The notes under the pieces are model-generated. The model was not told where the DNA came from and made no database searches. It saw only the letters and a list, made by a program, of their open reading frames with translations. A program made the position numbers and the translations under genes. Shown here in pieces: positions 16,529-25,829 of a stretch of 64,000 nucleotides of DNA. The stretch lies in contig NZ_LT896716.1 in NCBI RefSeq assembly GCF_900187405.1, forward strand, positions 3,720,753-3,784,752. Reading direction: 5' to 3'. The stretch comes from Geobacter sp. DSM 9736 (GTDB lineage: Bacteria; Desulfobacterota; Desulfuromonadia; Geobacterales; Geobacteraceae). The number at the start of each line of letters is the position of its first letter. Positions within the stretch are counted from its first letter, which is position 1.

Positions 16529-17731
16529 ATGGAAATAAAAGTTCCAGCAGTGGGGGAATCTGTAACCGAAGCACTGATCGGCCGCTGGATCAGGCATGAC
16601 GGAGAGCGTGTCGCAAAAAACGACCCGGTCTGCGAGATAGAAACGGACAAGATCACGTTCGAGGTCGCTGCCGAGGCGGATGGCGTACTGTCGGTCAAGG
16701 TGCCGGAGGGGGAGACGGTGCCGATCGGAGCGGTGATAGCCGTCATCGAAGAGGGATCGCCAGCCGTTCAACAGGCGCCGCCGCCGATGCCCGCTGCGGA
16801 GGGGGAGCAGGATTCCGCGCCACCCCCCCTGTCCCCTGCTGCTCGGAAGCTGGTGAAGGAAAAGGGGATCCATCCCGGGGATATCAGAGGGAGCGGCCGC
16901 GGGGGAAGGATCACGGTCGAGGACCTTCTCGTGGAACAGAAGGAGGCAGAGGCGGAAAAACAGCACGAGGTTCCTGCGGAGGCAGAGAGAACCTCAGGAT
17001 ATGAAGCTTCAACCCCGTCATCGTCTTCCGGAGCAGAGAGGGAGACACGTCGGAAGATGACGCCGATCCGCAAGCGGATCGCGGAACATCTACTTGCTGC
17101 CCGTCAGCAGACGGCGATGCTCACGACCTTCAACGAAGCCGACATGTCCAGGGTGGTGGCCCTGAGAAAGCGGCACAAGGAAGACTTCCGGAGGAAGCAC
17201 GGAGTTTCCCTGGGATTCCTTCCCTTCTTCATCAAGGCCTGTGCGGAGGCCCTCCGCGACTTCCCCGCGCTGAACGGACGGATCGATGGAGAGGAGATCG
17301 TCTACCACAATTTTTACGATATCGGCATCGCCGTCAGCGGAGAAAAAGGACTCGTAGTGCCGGTGCTCCGGAACGTCGATCGGCTTTCATTTGCCCAAAT
17401 GGAACAGGGGATAGCGGCGTTCGTGGAGCGGATCGCGAATAATCAGCTGACTCTCGCCGAACTCGAGGGAGGAACCTTTACCATTACCAATGGCGGGGTA
17501 TACGGCTCGCTGCTCAGCACTCCGATCCTGAATCCACCCCAGAGCGGGGTTCTTGGCCTGCATGCCGTTCAGGAGCGGCCGGTGGCACGTGAGGGTAGGA
17601 TCGAGATCCGGCCGATGATGTATCTGGCCCTCTCTTACGACCACCGGATCGTGGACGGACGTGAGGCGGTGCAGTTTCTGAAGAAAGTGAAGGAACTGGT
17701 GGAGGAGCCGGAGGAGATGCTCATCGAGTAA
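16529..17731 (+). CDS. sucB: Dihydrolipoamide succinyltransferase (OGDH E2)
   Basis: 400-residue E2 core enzyme. One lipoyl domain (1-75) has the lipoyl Lys in ETDKITFEV. After a short Ala/Pro linker comes the E1/E3-binding domain (about 110-140, AARKLVKEKGIHPGDIRGSG). The catalytic acyltransferase domain ends with YDHRIVDGREAV (His-Asp pair). The hydrophilic first half and the FTITNGGVYGS motif fit succinyl- rather than acetyltransferase. The ATG at 16529 is chosen because the upstream frame only overlaps sucA. Confidence 0.95.
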   Translation: MEIKVPAVGESVTEALIGRWIRHDGERVAKNDPVCEIETDKITFEVAAEADGVLSVKVPEGETVPIGAVIAVIEEGSPAVQQAPPPMPAAEGEQDSAPPPLSPAARKLVKEKGIHPGDIRGSGRGGRITVEDLLVEQKEAEAEKQHEVPAEAERTSGYEASTPSSSSGAERETRRKMTPIRKRIAEHLLAARQQTAMLTTFNEADMSRVVALRKRHKEDFRRKHGVSLGFLPFFIKACAEALRDFPALNGRIDGEEIVYHNFYDIGIAVSGEKGLVVPVLRNVDRLSFAQMEQGIAAFVERIANNQLTLAELEGGTFTITNGGVYGSLLSTPILNPPQSGVLGLHAVQERPVAREGRIEIRPMMYLALSYDHRIVDGREAVQFLKKVKELVEEPEEMLIE

Positions 17732-17770
17732 TAACGCTGAAGCAGAGCCCGCCTGCGGCGTTGACTGCCC

Positions 17771-17785
17771 CCTTCCTCAGGAAGG
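17771..17785. other. Short hairpin between sucB and lpd
   Basis: CCTTCC (17771-17776) and GGAAGG (17780-17785) form a 6-bp stem with a 3-base loop in the 139-base gap. A T-rich stretch follows 26 bases later, so this could be a weak attenuator; a strong terminator is not present. Confidence 0.3.
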
Positions 17786-17870
17786 AGGCCCTGGGTCCGG
17801 ATCTTTTATTTTAGGCTTAGTGAGCACAAATAGATCATTACAGATGATGGAAAGTTGGAGGGAATAGTTG

Positions 17871-19298
17871 ATGCCGAAAGAGACGTACGACCTGATTGTC
17901 GTCGGTGCGGGGCCGGGAGGCTATGTGGCCGCAATCCGTGCCGCTCAGCTCGGAATGAAGGTGGCGGTTGTGGAGAAGCGGGAGCGGCTGGGTGGGGTAT
18001 GCCTCAACGAGGGGTGCATTCCCAGCAAGGCGCTCCTCGATTCGAGCGAACTCTATGCCCTCGCGCGGGGAAAATTCGCCGGGCACGGGATCAGGATCGA
18101 GAACGTTACGCTCGACCTGCAGGCGATGATGGCGCGCAAGGACGATGTGGTAAAGAAGCTTACAGACGGCATCGCTTATCTTTTCAAGAAACACAATATC
18201 CAGTGGCGGCGCGGCTCTGCCAAGCTCGCCGGACGGCGCAGCGACGGCCTGCAGGTGGTCGCCGTCACCCCGGCGGATTCTCCGGGAGAGCCCCAGCTCC
18301 TGAGCGGGCGGCGGGTGCTTCTGGCGACGGGGAGCGTGCCCGTTCCCATTCCTTCCGTTCCCTATGACGGGGAGCTGGTGGTGGACGCCCGCGGGGCACT
18401 CTCCTTCGATACGGTGCCGGAGCATCTGATCGTGGTCGGAGCCGGTTACATCGGCCTGGAGCTGGGCTCGGTTTGGCGGCGGCTCGGCAGCCAGGTCACG
18501 GTGGTGGAGCTGCTCCCGAAGGCGCTTCTCCACACGGACCGCCAGGTGGCGGACACCCTGATCCGTTCCCTGAAGAAACAGGGCATCACCTTCCGGATGG
18601 AGACGAGCGTTGTCGGAATCCGGAGGCTGGAGGATGGCCGGGCGGTTGTCCGGCTGGCTGCGGGGGACCAGAAGGATGAGCTGCAGTGCGACCGGATACT
18701 GGTGGCGGCGGGTCGCCGTCCGAACACGGCGGATCTGGATCTGGAGCGGATGGGGATAACACTCGACAGCAGCGGCCGTGTCGTGGTCAACGGGGAGTAC
18801 GAGACCACCTCCGCCGGCATTTATGCCATCGGCGACCTTATACACGGGCCTATGCTGGCCCACAAGGCAATGGAGGAGGGGACGGTGTTCGCCGAACGGC
18901 TGGCGGGGCAGGCGTCGCAGGTCGATTACGATTACGTCCCCGGAATCGTCTATACCTGGCCCGAAGCTGCTTCCGTCGGAAAGACGGAGGAGGAGCTTCA
19001 GCGGGATGAGGTGCCGTACGCAGCGGGCAGGTTCAACTTCATGGCTAATGGGCGGGCCAGGTGCATGGACGAGACGGAAGGGTTCGTGAAGGTCCTGTCC
19101 CACCGCAGGACCGGCCGGGTCCTGGGCATACACATTATCGGCCCACGGGCCTCCGAAATGATCGCAGAGGCGGTGACGGTGATGACCTATGGCGGCAGTG
19201 CCGAAGACATCGCCCTTACCTTCCATGCCCATCCGACCCTCTCGGAGGCGATGAAGGAGGCGGCGCTGGATACGCAAAAAAGAGCGATCCACGCCTGA
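17871..19298 (+). CDS. lpd: Dihydrolipoamide dehydrogenase (E3)
   Basis: 475-residue FAD flavoprotein that reoxidises the lipoyl groups of the E2 enzymes with NAD+. Features: FAD-binding GAGPGGYVAA at 12, redox disulfide GGVCLNEGCIPSK (Cys pair at about 43 and 48), second nucleotide-binding GAGYIGLELGS near 188, and the C-terminal HAHPTLSEA with the active-site His. The ATG at 17871 has GGAGG nine bases upstream; a TTG one codon earlier is unlikely. It can serve both the oxoglutarate and the pyruvate complexes in this block. Confidence 0.97.
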   Translation: MPKETYDLIVVGAGPGGYVAAIRAAQLGMKVAVVEKRERLGGVCLNEGCIPSKALLDSSELYALARGKFAGHGIRIENVTLDLQAMMARKDDVVKKLTDGIAYLFKKHNIQWRRGSAKLAGRRSDGLQVVAVTPADSPGEPQLLSGRRVLLATGSVPVPIPSVPYDGELVVDARGALSFDTVPEHLIVVGAGYIGLELGSVWRRLGSQVTVVELLPKALLHTDRQVADTLIRSLKKQGITFRMETSVVGIRRLEDGRAVVRLAAGDQKDELQCDRILVAAGRRPNTADLDLERMGITLDSSGRVVVNGEYETTSAGIYAIGDLIHGPMLAHKAMEEGTVFAERLAGQASQVDYDYVPGIVYTWPEAASVGKTEEELQRDEVPYAAGRFNFMANGRARCMDETEGFVKVLSHRRTGRVLGIHIIGPRASEMIAEAVTVMTYGGSAEDIALTFHAHPTLSEAMKEAALDTQKRAIHA

Positions 19299-19312
19299 CA
19301 GGGAGCAAGACG

Positions 19313-19387
19313 CCACGGAGGCGCAGAGGAAACATAGTCGCTGCCGGGAACTATGATGGTGGTATGTCATCTCCGTGTCTCAGTGGC
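19313..19387. repeat. Imperfect inverted repeat in lpd-aconitase gap
   Basis: The left arm CCACGGAGGCGCAGAG (from 19313) is related to the reverse complement of CTCCGTGTCTCAGTGG (19370-19385), with 12 of 16 matches. It is of the same CCACNGAGACAC type as the element at 22620-22793. No coding capacity. Confidence 0.5.
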
Positions 19388-19409
19388 AGAGATTGAAAGG
19401 AAGGTTACA

Positions 19410-21344
19410 ATGGCGAAAAACCTCGCAACCAAGATACTCGAAGCGCATCTAGTGGAAGGGGAGCTTGTGCCGGGGAAGGAGATCGGTATCAAGATTGACC
19501 ATACCCTCCTCCAGGATGCCACCGGCACCATGGCGATACTCGAGTTCATGGCAATGGATGTGCCGCGGGTCAAGGTGGAGCATGCGGCCCAGTACATCGA
19601 CCATAACCTGCTCCAGACCGACAACAAGAACGCCGACGACCACATATTCCTGATGACGGCCGCGCAGAAATTCGGGGTTCATGTTTCAAAACCGGGCAAC
19701 GGCGTTTCCCATCAGGTGAACCTGGAGCGTTTCGGAGTTCCGGGGAAGGTGCTGCTTGGAGCCGATTCCCATACCCCTTCGGCGGCTGGGCTCTCCATGA
19801 TCGCCATCGGCGCCGGCGGGCTCGACGTGGCGATGGCGATGGCCGGCCACCCTTTCCATCTCCGATGCCCGAAGATATGGGGGATAAAGCTGACGGGACA
19901 GCTTCGGCCATGGGTTTCCGCAAAGGACGTCATTCTCGAAATGCTCCGGCGCCATTCGGTCAAGGGGGGCGTCGGTAAGATCATCGAGTACTATGGGCCC
20001 GGCGTAGCTACCCTTTCGGCCACCGATCGGGCGATCATCGGAAACATGGGCGCGGAGCTCGGCGCGACAACCTCGATCTTCCCTTCCGATGAACGTACCC
20101 GCGAGTTCCTCGAAGCCCAGGAGCGGGGATCTGTCTGGGCGCCGTTATCCGCCGATCCCGATGCCGCCTACGATGAATATGACGAGATAGATCTTTCCAC
20201 GGTGGTGCCGCTTATCGCCATGCCATCTTCTCCCGACAATATCGTGAAGGTATCTGATTTGGAAGGGCTCAAGGTGGATCAGGTGATCGTGGGAAGCTCC
20301 GCAAACTCCGCTTTCCGTGACCTCATGACCGTCTGCCGCATCCTCGACGGGCGCCACGTCGCTCCTTTCGTTTCCTTCCATATCAATCCGGGCAGCCGGC
20401 AGGTGATCGAGAACGTTGCTGCCCAGGGAGGGTTCATGATGCTTCTGCTTGCCGGCGCCCAGGTGCATCAGCCGGGTTGCCTCGGATGCATCGGAATGGG
20501 GCAGGCGCCGGGGACCGATCAGGTCAGCCTGCGGACATTCCCCCGCAACTTCCCCGGCCGCAGCGGGACCAAAAACGACCGCGTCTATCTCTGCTCCCCC
20601 GAAACGGCTGCCGCCGCAGGCCTTTTCGGTGTAGTCACCGACCCCCGGAAGCTCGGGGATCTGATGGCGTGGCCCGACGTGAAGAACCCGGAAAAGTACG
20701 TCATCGACGATTCGAGCATCATCCCTCCGGTCGAGGATACGAGTGCAGTGGAAATAATCACGGGGCCGAACATTGTGCCCTTCCCCGATTTCGACGAGCT
20801 CCCCGAGGATCTGTCTGCCGAAGTGATCCTCAAGGTTGGGGACAACATCTCAACCGACACGATCATGCCCGCCGGGAACAAGGTGCTTCCGTTCCGCAGC
20901 AACGTTCCCGCCATCAGTAAATTCGTGTTCGAGCAGCTAGACCCGGGTTTTCCGGCACGGGCACAGGAAAAGGGGAACGGTGTGGTGGTCGGAGGGGAAA
21001 ACTACGGGCAGGGGTCCTCAAGGGAACACGCGGCGCTTGCACCCCGTTACCTTGGCATCCGCGCCAAGATCGCCAAGAGCTTCGCCCGCATCCACAAGGC
21101 CAACCTCATCAACTTCGGCATCCTGCCCCTTACCTTCAAGGACCCGGCCGATTACGACCGTCTCCAGCAGGGAAGCACGCTGGTGTTCAAGGGGGTGCGG
21201 CGGCATGTTGCGGAAGGGGCGACGGAGATACCGGTAACTGTCGAGGGGCGCGAGATAGTGACACTCCTCGAAGTCTCGGAGCGGGAGCGGCAGGAGCTTG
21301 TAGCAGGTGGGACGCTAAATTTTGTAAAGAAGACCTCGAAATAG
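19410..21344 (+). CDS. Aconitate hydratase, short Aquifex-type
   Basis: 644-residue aconitase of the short type (TIGR01342-like), which interconverts citrate and isocitrate with a [4Fe-4S] cluster. The N-terminal core has GKEIGIKIDHTLLQDATG and the H-T-P loop GADSHTPSAAGLSM. The cluster cysteines are in PGCLGCIGMG (about 355-364) plus an upstream Cys near 310. The swivel domain ends with GGENYGQGSSREHAAL. It is shorter than AcnA or AcnB of E. coli (about 890 and 865). The ATG at 19410 follows GAAAGGAAGG. Its position between the oxoglutarate and pyruvate complexes fits a TCA-cycle role. Confidence 0.9.
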   Translation: MAKNLATKILEAHLVEGELVPGKEIGIKIDHTLLQDATGTMAILEFMAMDVPRVKVEHAAQYIDHNLLQTDNKNADDHIFLMTAAQKFGVHVSKPGNGVSHQVNLERFGVPGKVLLGADSHTPSAAGLSMIAIGAGGLDVAMAMAGHPFHLRCPKIWGIKLTGQLRPWVSAKDVILEMLRRHSVKGGVGKIIEYYGPGVATLSATDRAIIGNMGAELGATTSIFPSDERTREFLEAQERGSVWAPLSADPDAAYDEYDEIDLSTVVPLIAMPSSPDNIVKVSDLEGLKVDQVIVGSSANSAFRDLMTVCRILDGRHVAPFVSFHINPGSRQVIENVAAQGGFMMLLLAGAQVHQPGCLGCIGMGQAPGTDQVSLRTFPRNFPGRSGTKNDRVYLCSPETAAAAGLFGVVTDPRKLGDLMAWPDVKNPEKYVIDDSSIIPPVEDTSAVEIITGPNIVPFPDFDELPEDLSAEVILKVGDNISTDTIMPAGNKVLPFRSNVPAISKFVFEQLDPGFPARAQEKGNGVVVGGENYGQGSSREHAALAPRYLGIRAKIAKSFARIHKANLINFGILPLTFKDPADYDRLQQGSTLVFKGVRRHVAEGATEIPVTVEGREIVTLLEVSERERQELVAGGTLNFVKKTSK

Positions 21345-21351
21345 GAGAGTA

Positions 21352-21519
21352 TGAATCCGTGAGGCATGGGAACTCGCCTCCGCCGGAAGGCCTGCTTTCC
21401 GGCTCACTGGCAGGGAGAGAGCAGAGGTTACCGCAGGCGCCGACAACGATTGAAGCGCCGCGGCGGCGGTGGACGCAGGCATTTCCGCTTCCACCTAGCC
21501 CCCATGCCTCACGGATTCA
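21352..21519. repeat. 168-bp element with perfect 19-bp terminal inverted repeats
   Basis: TGAATCCGTGAGGCATGGG (21352-21370) is exactly complementary to 21501-21519. Inside are further stems: GCCGGAA/TTCCGGC around 21382-21403, and GGTGGA/TCCACC around 21470-21495. It sits in the 287-base gap between the aconitase and pdhA genes and has no open frame. It has the form of a MITE or a structured RNA; no target-site duplication is obvious. Confidence 0.75.
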
Positions 21520-21631
21520 GTGCAGTAGTTTTAGAAGAAAGATTTTGGAGTGTCCAAGGGCAGCGCCACGCCGCCTGCAATGAGGAGGGCGGCGAGATGG
21601 TGGGAAGATCGTCTCTATATAAGGAGTGGCC

Positions 21632-22609
21632 ATGGATTCGAAGCTGAGAGCTGTTCTCCCTGACCACGACCTCCTAAAGCTCTACCGCCAGATGCTTCTC
21701 TGCCGGGAGTTCGAGGAGGCATGCGCCGAACAGTACACCAAGGGAAACATAACCGGCTTCCTCCACCTATACAGCGGACAGGAGGCGGTGGGGGTGGGGG
21801 CGTCCCATGCGCTTTACAAGGATGACTATGTTGTAAGCGCCTACCGGGAACATGCCCAGGCTCTCGTGCGGGGGGCAGATCCCCGGCGTGTGATGGCGGA
21901 GCTTTTCGGCAGGGCAACCGGCATGTGCAAGGGCAAGGGGGGCTCCATGCACCTGTTCGACCCGGAGCTTGCCTTCATGGGAGGGTACGCCATCGTGGGG
22001 GGGCAGTTTCCCATAGCGGCGGGGCTAGCCTTCGCGGCCAAGTACCGGAAGGAGGAGAAGATAGCGGCCTGCTTTTTCGGGGATGGCGCCGTCAACCAGG
22101 GGAACTTCCACGAGGGGCTCAATTGGGCGAGGATCTGGGAGCTCCCCGTCCTCTTCATTTGCGAGAACAACTTCTACGGCATCGGGACGGCGGTAAATCG
22201 GGCATCCGCGCTCGTGGACATCCACAAGCGCACCTGCGGCTACGATACACCTTCCTCCGAAGTGGACGGCATGGATGTGATAGCCGTTTATGAGGCGGTT
22301 AAGCGTGGGGCGGAATGGGTGCGGGAGCATAAGCGGCCGTTCCTCATAGAGGCGCTCACATACCGTTTTCGCGGCCATTCCATGTCCGATCCCGGGAAAT
22401 ACCGGAGTCAGGCCGAACTGGAGCTGTGGAGGGAGCGGGATCCGATTCCCAACTACACCCGCCGGCTCTTATCCGAAAGGATCGCTGACCAGGAGGAACT
22501 CGACGAAATCCGTCTCCAGGTGGCGGAGGTTGTGAAGGAGGCGGTGAAGTTCGCAGAAGAGTCGCCGTGGCCGGAGGATAGCGAGGTCTTTACTGATATT
22601 TACGTATAG
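21632..22609 (+). CDS. pdhA: Pyruvate dehydrogenase E1 alpha subunit
   Basis: 325-residue alpha chain of the two-subunit E1. Together with PdhB it decarboxylates pyruvate using thiamine diphosphate. The cofactor motif runs from FFGDGAVNQGNFHEGLN (about 148-164) to CENNFYGIG. The regulatory-loop segment RFRGHSMSDPGKYR is near 248. AAGGAG lies five bases before the ATG at 21632. The next gene, pdhB, is separated from it by a 200-base gap that holds an inverted-repeat element, so E1 alpha and beta are not strictly coupled. Confidence 0.93.
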   Translation: MDSKLRAVLPDHDLLKLYRQMLLCREFEEACAEQYTKGNITGFLHLYSGQEAVGVGASHALYKDDYVVSAYREHAQALVRGADPRRVMAELFGRATGMCKGKGGSMHLFDPELAFMGGYAIVGGQFPIAAGLAFAAKYRKEEKIAACFFGDGAVNQGNFHEGLNWARIWELPVLFICENNFYGIGTAVNRASALVDIHKRTCGYDTPSSEVDGMDVIAVYEAVKRGAEWVREHKRPFLIEALTYRFRGHSMSDPGKYRSQAELELWRERDPIPNYTRRLLSERIADQEELDEIRLQVAEVVKEAVKFAEESPWPEDSEVFTDIYV

Positions 22610-22619
22610 ACGCCGAATC

Positions 22620-22793
22620 TGCCACAGAGACACAGATGCACGGAGAATTCGATGCGGTGGCAGCTCGAAGGTCTTAAGCGATCGGGGAAGCAGATTTCGG
22701 AAGGGCGAGGCCCAGGTGAGGACGGAACAGCGGATGCAATTTCAAAGGATGCAGGAGCCACTAGATCTCTGTGTCTCTGTGTCTCCGTGACAG
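22620..22793. repeat. Inverted-repeat element between pdhA and pdhB
   Basis: The left arm GCCACAGAGACACAGATG (from 22620), continuing to GCACGGAG, pairs with the right arm ending CTGTGTCTCCGTGAC (ending about 22793). Of about 25 positions, roughly five mismatch. The core between them is about 120 bases with no open frame. The right arm lies about 15 bases before the pdhB start. The arms resemble those at 19313-19387. Confidence 0.65.
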
Positions 22794-22809
22794 GTCTCAG
22801 GAGGGCAAG

Positions 22810-23796
22810 ATGCCTGAAATGACATACCGTGACGCCATCAACACGGCTTTGAGGGAGGAGATGCGAAACGATCCTTCGGTGGTGATCTGGGGGGAGGACG
22901 TCGCTCTCTACGAAGGATCGTTCAAGGTGACCCGAAAGCTTCTTGCAGAATTCGGCGAGGAGCGTGTCAGGGATACTCCCATCTCCGAAAATACCATAGT
23001 CGGTGTCGCAATCGGCGCTGCGATGGGGGGGCTGCGGCCCGTGGCGGAGCTGATGACGGTCAATTTCGCGCTCCTCGCCATGGATCAGATCATCAACCAC
23101 ATGAGCAAGATCCGCTACATGTTCGGGGGGCAGGTAACGGTACCTATGGTAATCAGGGCTCCTGGGGGTGGCGGAAGTCAGCTGGGCGCCCAGCATTCCC
23201 AGTCGCTGGAGACCTATTTCATGCATGCTCCGGGAATTTACGTGGCGGTGCCGGCTACTCCTGCCGACGCGAAAGGGCTCCTCAAGACCGCAATCCGCGA
23301 TGACAACCCGGTGATGTTTCTGGAGCACGAGCTCCTTTACAACAGCAAGGGAGAGGTGCCGGAGGATTCGGAGTTTCTGATTCCATTCGGAAAAGCCGAG
23401 ATCAAGCGGGAAGGCACAGACGTAACCATCGTGGCTTACTCGAGGATGACGCTTCTGTCTCTCCTGGCGGCGGCGGAGCTGGAGAAGGAGGGGGTGTCGT
23501 GCGAAGTGGTTGATCTGCGGACGCTTACTCCCCTCGATTCGGAAACTTTCGTCGAGTCCGTACGCCGCAATGGCAGGGCAGTCGTCGTTGAGGAATCGTG
23601 GCGTACCTGCGGAGTCGGAGCCGAAATCGCTTCTCGAATTTACGATGGTTGCTTCGATTCCCTTCTGGCGCCGGTTCGGCGGGTTTCGGGACTCGACGTT
23701 CCGACCCCCTATTCGCGAAAGCTGGAGGCGCTCTGCATCCCCAAAGTGGATGATATCGTAAAGGCGGTGAAGGAGACGCTGAGCGGGAGCTACTGA
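22810..23796 (+). CDS. pdhB: Pyruvate dehydrogenase E1 beta subunit
   Basis: 328-residue beta chain of E1, with the transketolase-type pyrimidine-binding domain. Motifs: WGEDVALYEGSFKVTRKL near residue 20, ERVRDTPISENTIVG (about 47-61) with the cofactor-activating Glu, and VPATPADAKGLLKTAI near 148. The C-terminal half binds E2. The ATG at 22810 has AGGAGGGC a few bases upstream. It lies 31 bases before pdhC. Confidence 0.93.
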   Translation: MPEMTYRDAINTALREEMRNDPSVVIWGEDVALYEGSFKVTRKLLAEFGEERVRDTPISENTIVGVAIGAAMGGLRPVAELMTVNFALLAMDQIINHMSKIRYMFGGQVTVPMVIRAPGGGGSQLGAQHSQSLETYFMHAPGIYVAVPATPADAKGLLKTAIRDDNPVMFLEHELLYNSKGEVPEDSEFLIPFGKAEIKREGTDVTIVAYSRMTLLSLLAAAELEKEGVSCEVVDLRTLTPLDSETFVESVRRNGRAVVVEESWRTCGVGAEIASRIYDGCFDSLLAPVRRVSGLDVPTPYSRKLEALCIPKVDDIVKAVKETLSGSY

Positions 23797-23827
23797 AAGC
23801 TCCCCTACTGTGACGCGAGGAGTCGAT

Positions 23828-25156
23828 ATGGCAACAGAAATAACGATGCCGAAGCTGTCGGACACGATGACGGAGGGGCGCCTCATCTCTTGGAAGAAGA
23901 GTGTCGGCGACAGGTTGGAGCGCGGCGATATTCTTGCGGAGGTAGAGACCGACAAGGCCACAATGGAGCTGGAGTCCTTCAGTGCGGGTGTTCTTCTGGA
24001 AACCCGGGCAAAGGCAGGCGACATGGTAGCGGTCGGAGCGGTGATCGGTGTCGTAGGAGAGGCCGGGGAAAAGGTGGCTGCCGTACCGGGCGCCGTGCAG
24101 CCGGAAGCGGCGGAAGCCAAGGAGCCGGCGATTTCTCTCCCGAAGGAAGAGCCCCCCAAACCGGAGCCTAAGGAGCCCCCCTCCCCGGTGAAAGAGGAAA
24201 CTTCCGCGGCCGGAGTGGAGCCGTTGGATTCCGCTGAAGAGCATGAAGGCGCGGAGAAGGCCGACGTGGGACAGCGCGAACCTGAGCCGCAAGGGAGAGA
24301 CGCGGAGCGGGCGTCACCGATCGTGCGGCGTCTGGCGCGTGAGAGCGGGGTGGATCTTAGAGAGGTCCGCGGCAGCGGTCCCGGTGGAAGGATCCTCCGT
24401 GAGGACCTTGACCGGGTGCTCGGGGAGCGGCAAAGGGAAAAACCGGAAGTAACCACCCCCAAACCCTCTGCGGGTCCGACCCCTGGCAGCACCCTTCCCC
24501 TCACGCGGATGCGTTCCGCCATTGCCCGTCTCGTGACTGAGGCGTGGCATACGATTCCTCATTTTGCGGTGACGGTGAGAATCGACATGGGGGAGGCGGA
24601 GGTGTTGATTCGCGGCCTCAGGGAGAGCGGCAAGCGCCTCTCCGTAAACGATCTAGTAATCAAGGGATGTGCAGCCGCTCTCGTCCGGCATCCCGGGGTA
24701 AATGCCACCTTCGGGGAGGAATCTATCGTCGTTCATCCCGAGGTGAACATCGGCATTGCTGTGAGCCTTCCGGACGGACTGATGGTGCCGGTGATAAAAG
24801 GATGCCAGGATCTCTCACTTCTGGATATCGCCGAGCGGAGCAGGGAAGCTGTAGCCCGGGCGCGTGAAGGGAAGGGAACGGAAAGCGACTTCACCGGCGG
24901 CACCTTTTCGATCTCCAATCTCGGCATGTATGGAGTCGAAGAGTTCATGGCCATCATTCATCCCCCCCAGGGGGCAATTCTGGCGATAGGAGCAATCGAC
25001 GACGAGGCTGGAGTCAGAGAGGGGCAGATCGTGGCGCAGCGGGTGATGAGAGCGACCCTCTCGGCCGACCACCGTCTTATCGACGGCGCTTATGCGGCCA
25101 AATTCATGGGCGAGCTGAAAAAAGTGCTGGAGAATCCGGTCGTGCTGCTGGTTTGA
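23828..25156 (+). CDS. pdhC: Dihydrolipoamide acetyltransferase (PDH E2)
   Basis: 442-residue E2 core. One lipoyl domain (about 1-80, lipoyl Lys in ETDKATMELES). A long Ala/Pro/Glu linker follows, with repeats of PKEEPPKPEPKEPP. The E1/E3-binding domain is at about 160-195 (SPIVRRLARESGVDLREVRG), then comes the catalytic domain, ending SADHRLIDGAYAAKF with the active-site His. The start ATG at 23828 has GGAG about six bases before. The stop is one base before the lipB start, so the two are coupled. Confidence 0.94.
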   Translation: MATEITMPKLSDTMTEGRLISWKKSVGDRLERGDILAEVETDKATMELESFSAGVLLETRAKAGDMVAVGAVIGVVGEAGEKVAAVPGAVQPEAAEAKEPAISLPKEEPPKPEPKEPPSPVKEETSAAGVEPLDSAEEHEGAEKADVGQREPEPQGRDAERASPIVRRLARESGVDLREVRGSGPGGRILREDLDRVLGERQREKPEVTTPKPSAGPTPGSTLPLTRMRSAIARLVTEAWHTIPHFAVTVRIDMGEAEVLIRGLRESGKRLSVNDLVIKGCAAALVRHPGVNATFGEESIVVHPEVNIGIAVSLPDGLMVPVIKGCQDLSLLDIAERSREAVARAREGKGTESDFTGGTFSISNLGMYGVEEFMAIIHPPQGAILAIGAIDDEAGVREGQIVAQRVMRATLSADHRLIDGAYAAKFMGELKKVLENPVVLLV

Positions 25157-25157
25157 G

Positions 25158-25829
25158 ATGAAAGTTGCGGATCTCGGACTCGTCGATTTTTCCAGGGCCT
25201 GTGCCGTCCAGGATCGTCTCGTTGCCGAACTGCGAGCCGGATCTTCCGGAGAAGTCCTGCTTCTTCTCGAACACTTCCCGGTTTACACCATCGGCAGCGG
25301 CGGTAGAGTGGAGAACATCCTCGCGGAGGGAATAGTTCCGCACCGGATCAACAGGGGCGGTGATGTTACGTGGCACGGCCCCGGCCAGCTTGTCGGCTAT
25401 CCGATACTCGATCTAGGCAGGCGGGGCAGAGATCTGCACCGCTATCTCCGCTTTATCGAGGAGGTCCTGATACGGCTCTGCGGGAATCTCGGCGTTGATG
25501 CCGGCAGGGTCCCCGGGCTCACGGGGATATGGACGGCACGAGGCAAGCTTGCATCGATCGGGGTCGGTGTCAGGAGGTGGGTTACGATGCACGGGTTCGC
25601 CCTCAATGTTTCCCCCGACCTCGGCGCCTTCGCCCTGATCAACCCGTGTGGTATGGCTGATTGTCCCGTTACCTCTCTTGAGAGGGAACAAACGCAACCT
25701 GCACCGATACCCGAAGTCAAGGAGCGTATAGCCGTCATTTTCCCCCAGTTGCTGGCTGAGCTGCTGCCGCAGGAATCTCCTGTTGCGAACGTTGAAATCA
25801 TTCCGGATACTTTAATGAAGGAGGCTTAG
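25158..25829 (+). CDS. lipB: Octanoyl-ACP:protein octanoyltransferase LipB
   Basis: 223-residue enzyme that transfers octanoyl from acyl carrier protein to the lipoyl domain, the first step of lipoyl-cofactor synthesis. Motifs: INRGGDVTWHGPGQLVGYPI near 68-87, ASIGVGVRRWVTMHGFALNV near 133-152, and NPCGMADCPVTSLER with the catalytic Cys near 164-170. It follows pdhC by one base, which makes sense because it serves that E2. It overlaps no gene and abuts the next ATG directly. Confidence 0.96.
   Translation: MKVADLGLVDFSRACAVQDRLVAELRAGSSGEVLLLLEHFPVYTIGSGGRVENILAEGIVPHRINRGGDVTWHGPGQLVGYPILDLGRRGRDLHRYLRFIEEVLIRLCGNLGVDAGRVPGLTGIWTARGKLASIGVGVRRWVTMHGFALNVSPDLGAFALINPCGMADCPVTSLEREQTQPAPIPEVKERIAVIFPQLLAELLPQESPVANVEIIPDTLMKEA

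Noticed and set aside
21352-21519. Insertion sequence
   Set aside because: No transposase frame and only 168 bases long; kept as a repeat element instead.
21626-21631. GTG start for pdhA two codons upstream
   Set aside because: AAGGAG is placed optimally (5 bases) for the ATG at 21632, not for the GTG.
22600-24522. 640-codon minus-strand frame over pdhB/pdhC
   Set aside because: Opposite to two well-supported dehydrogenase genes and rich in Arg/Ser as expected of a shadow frame.
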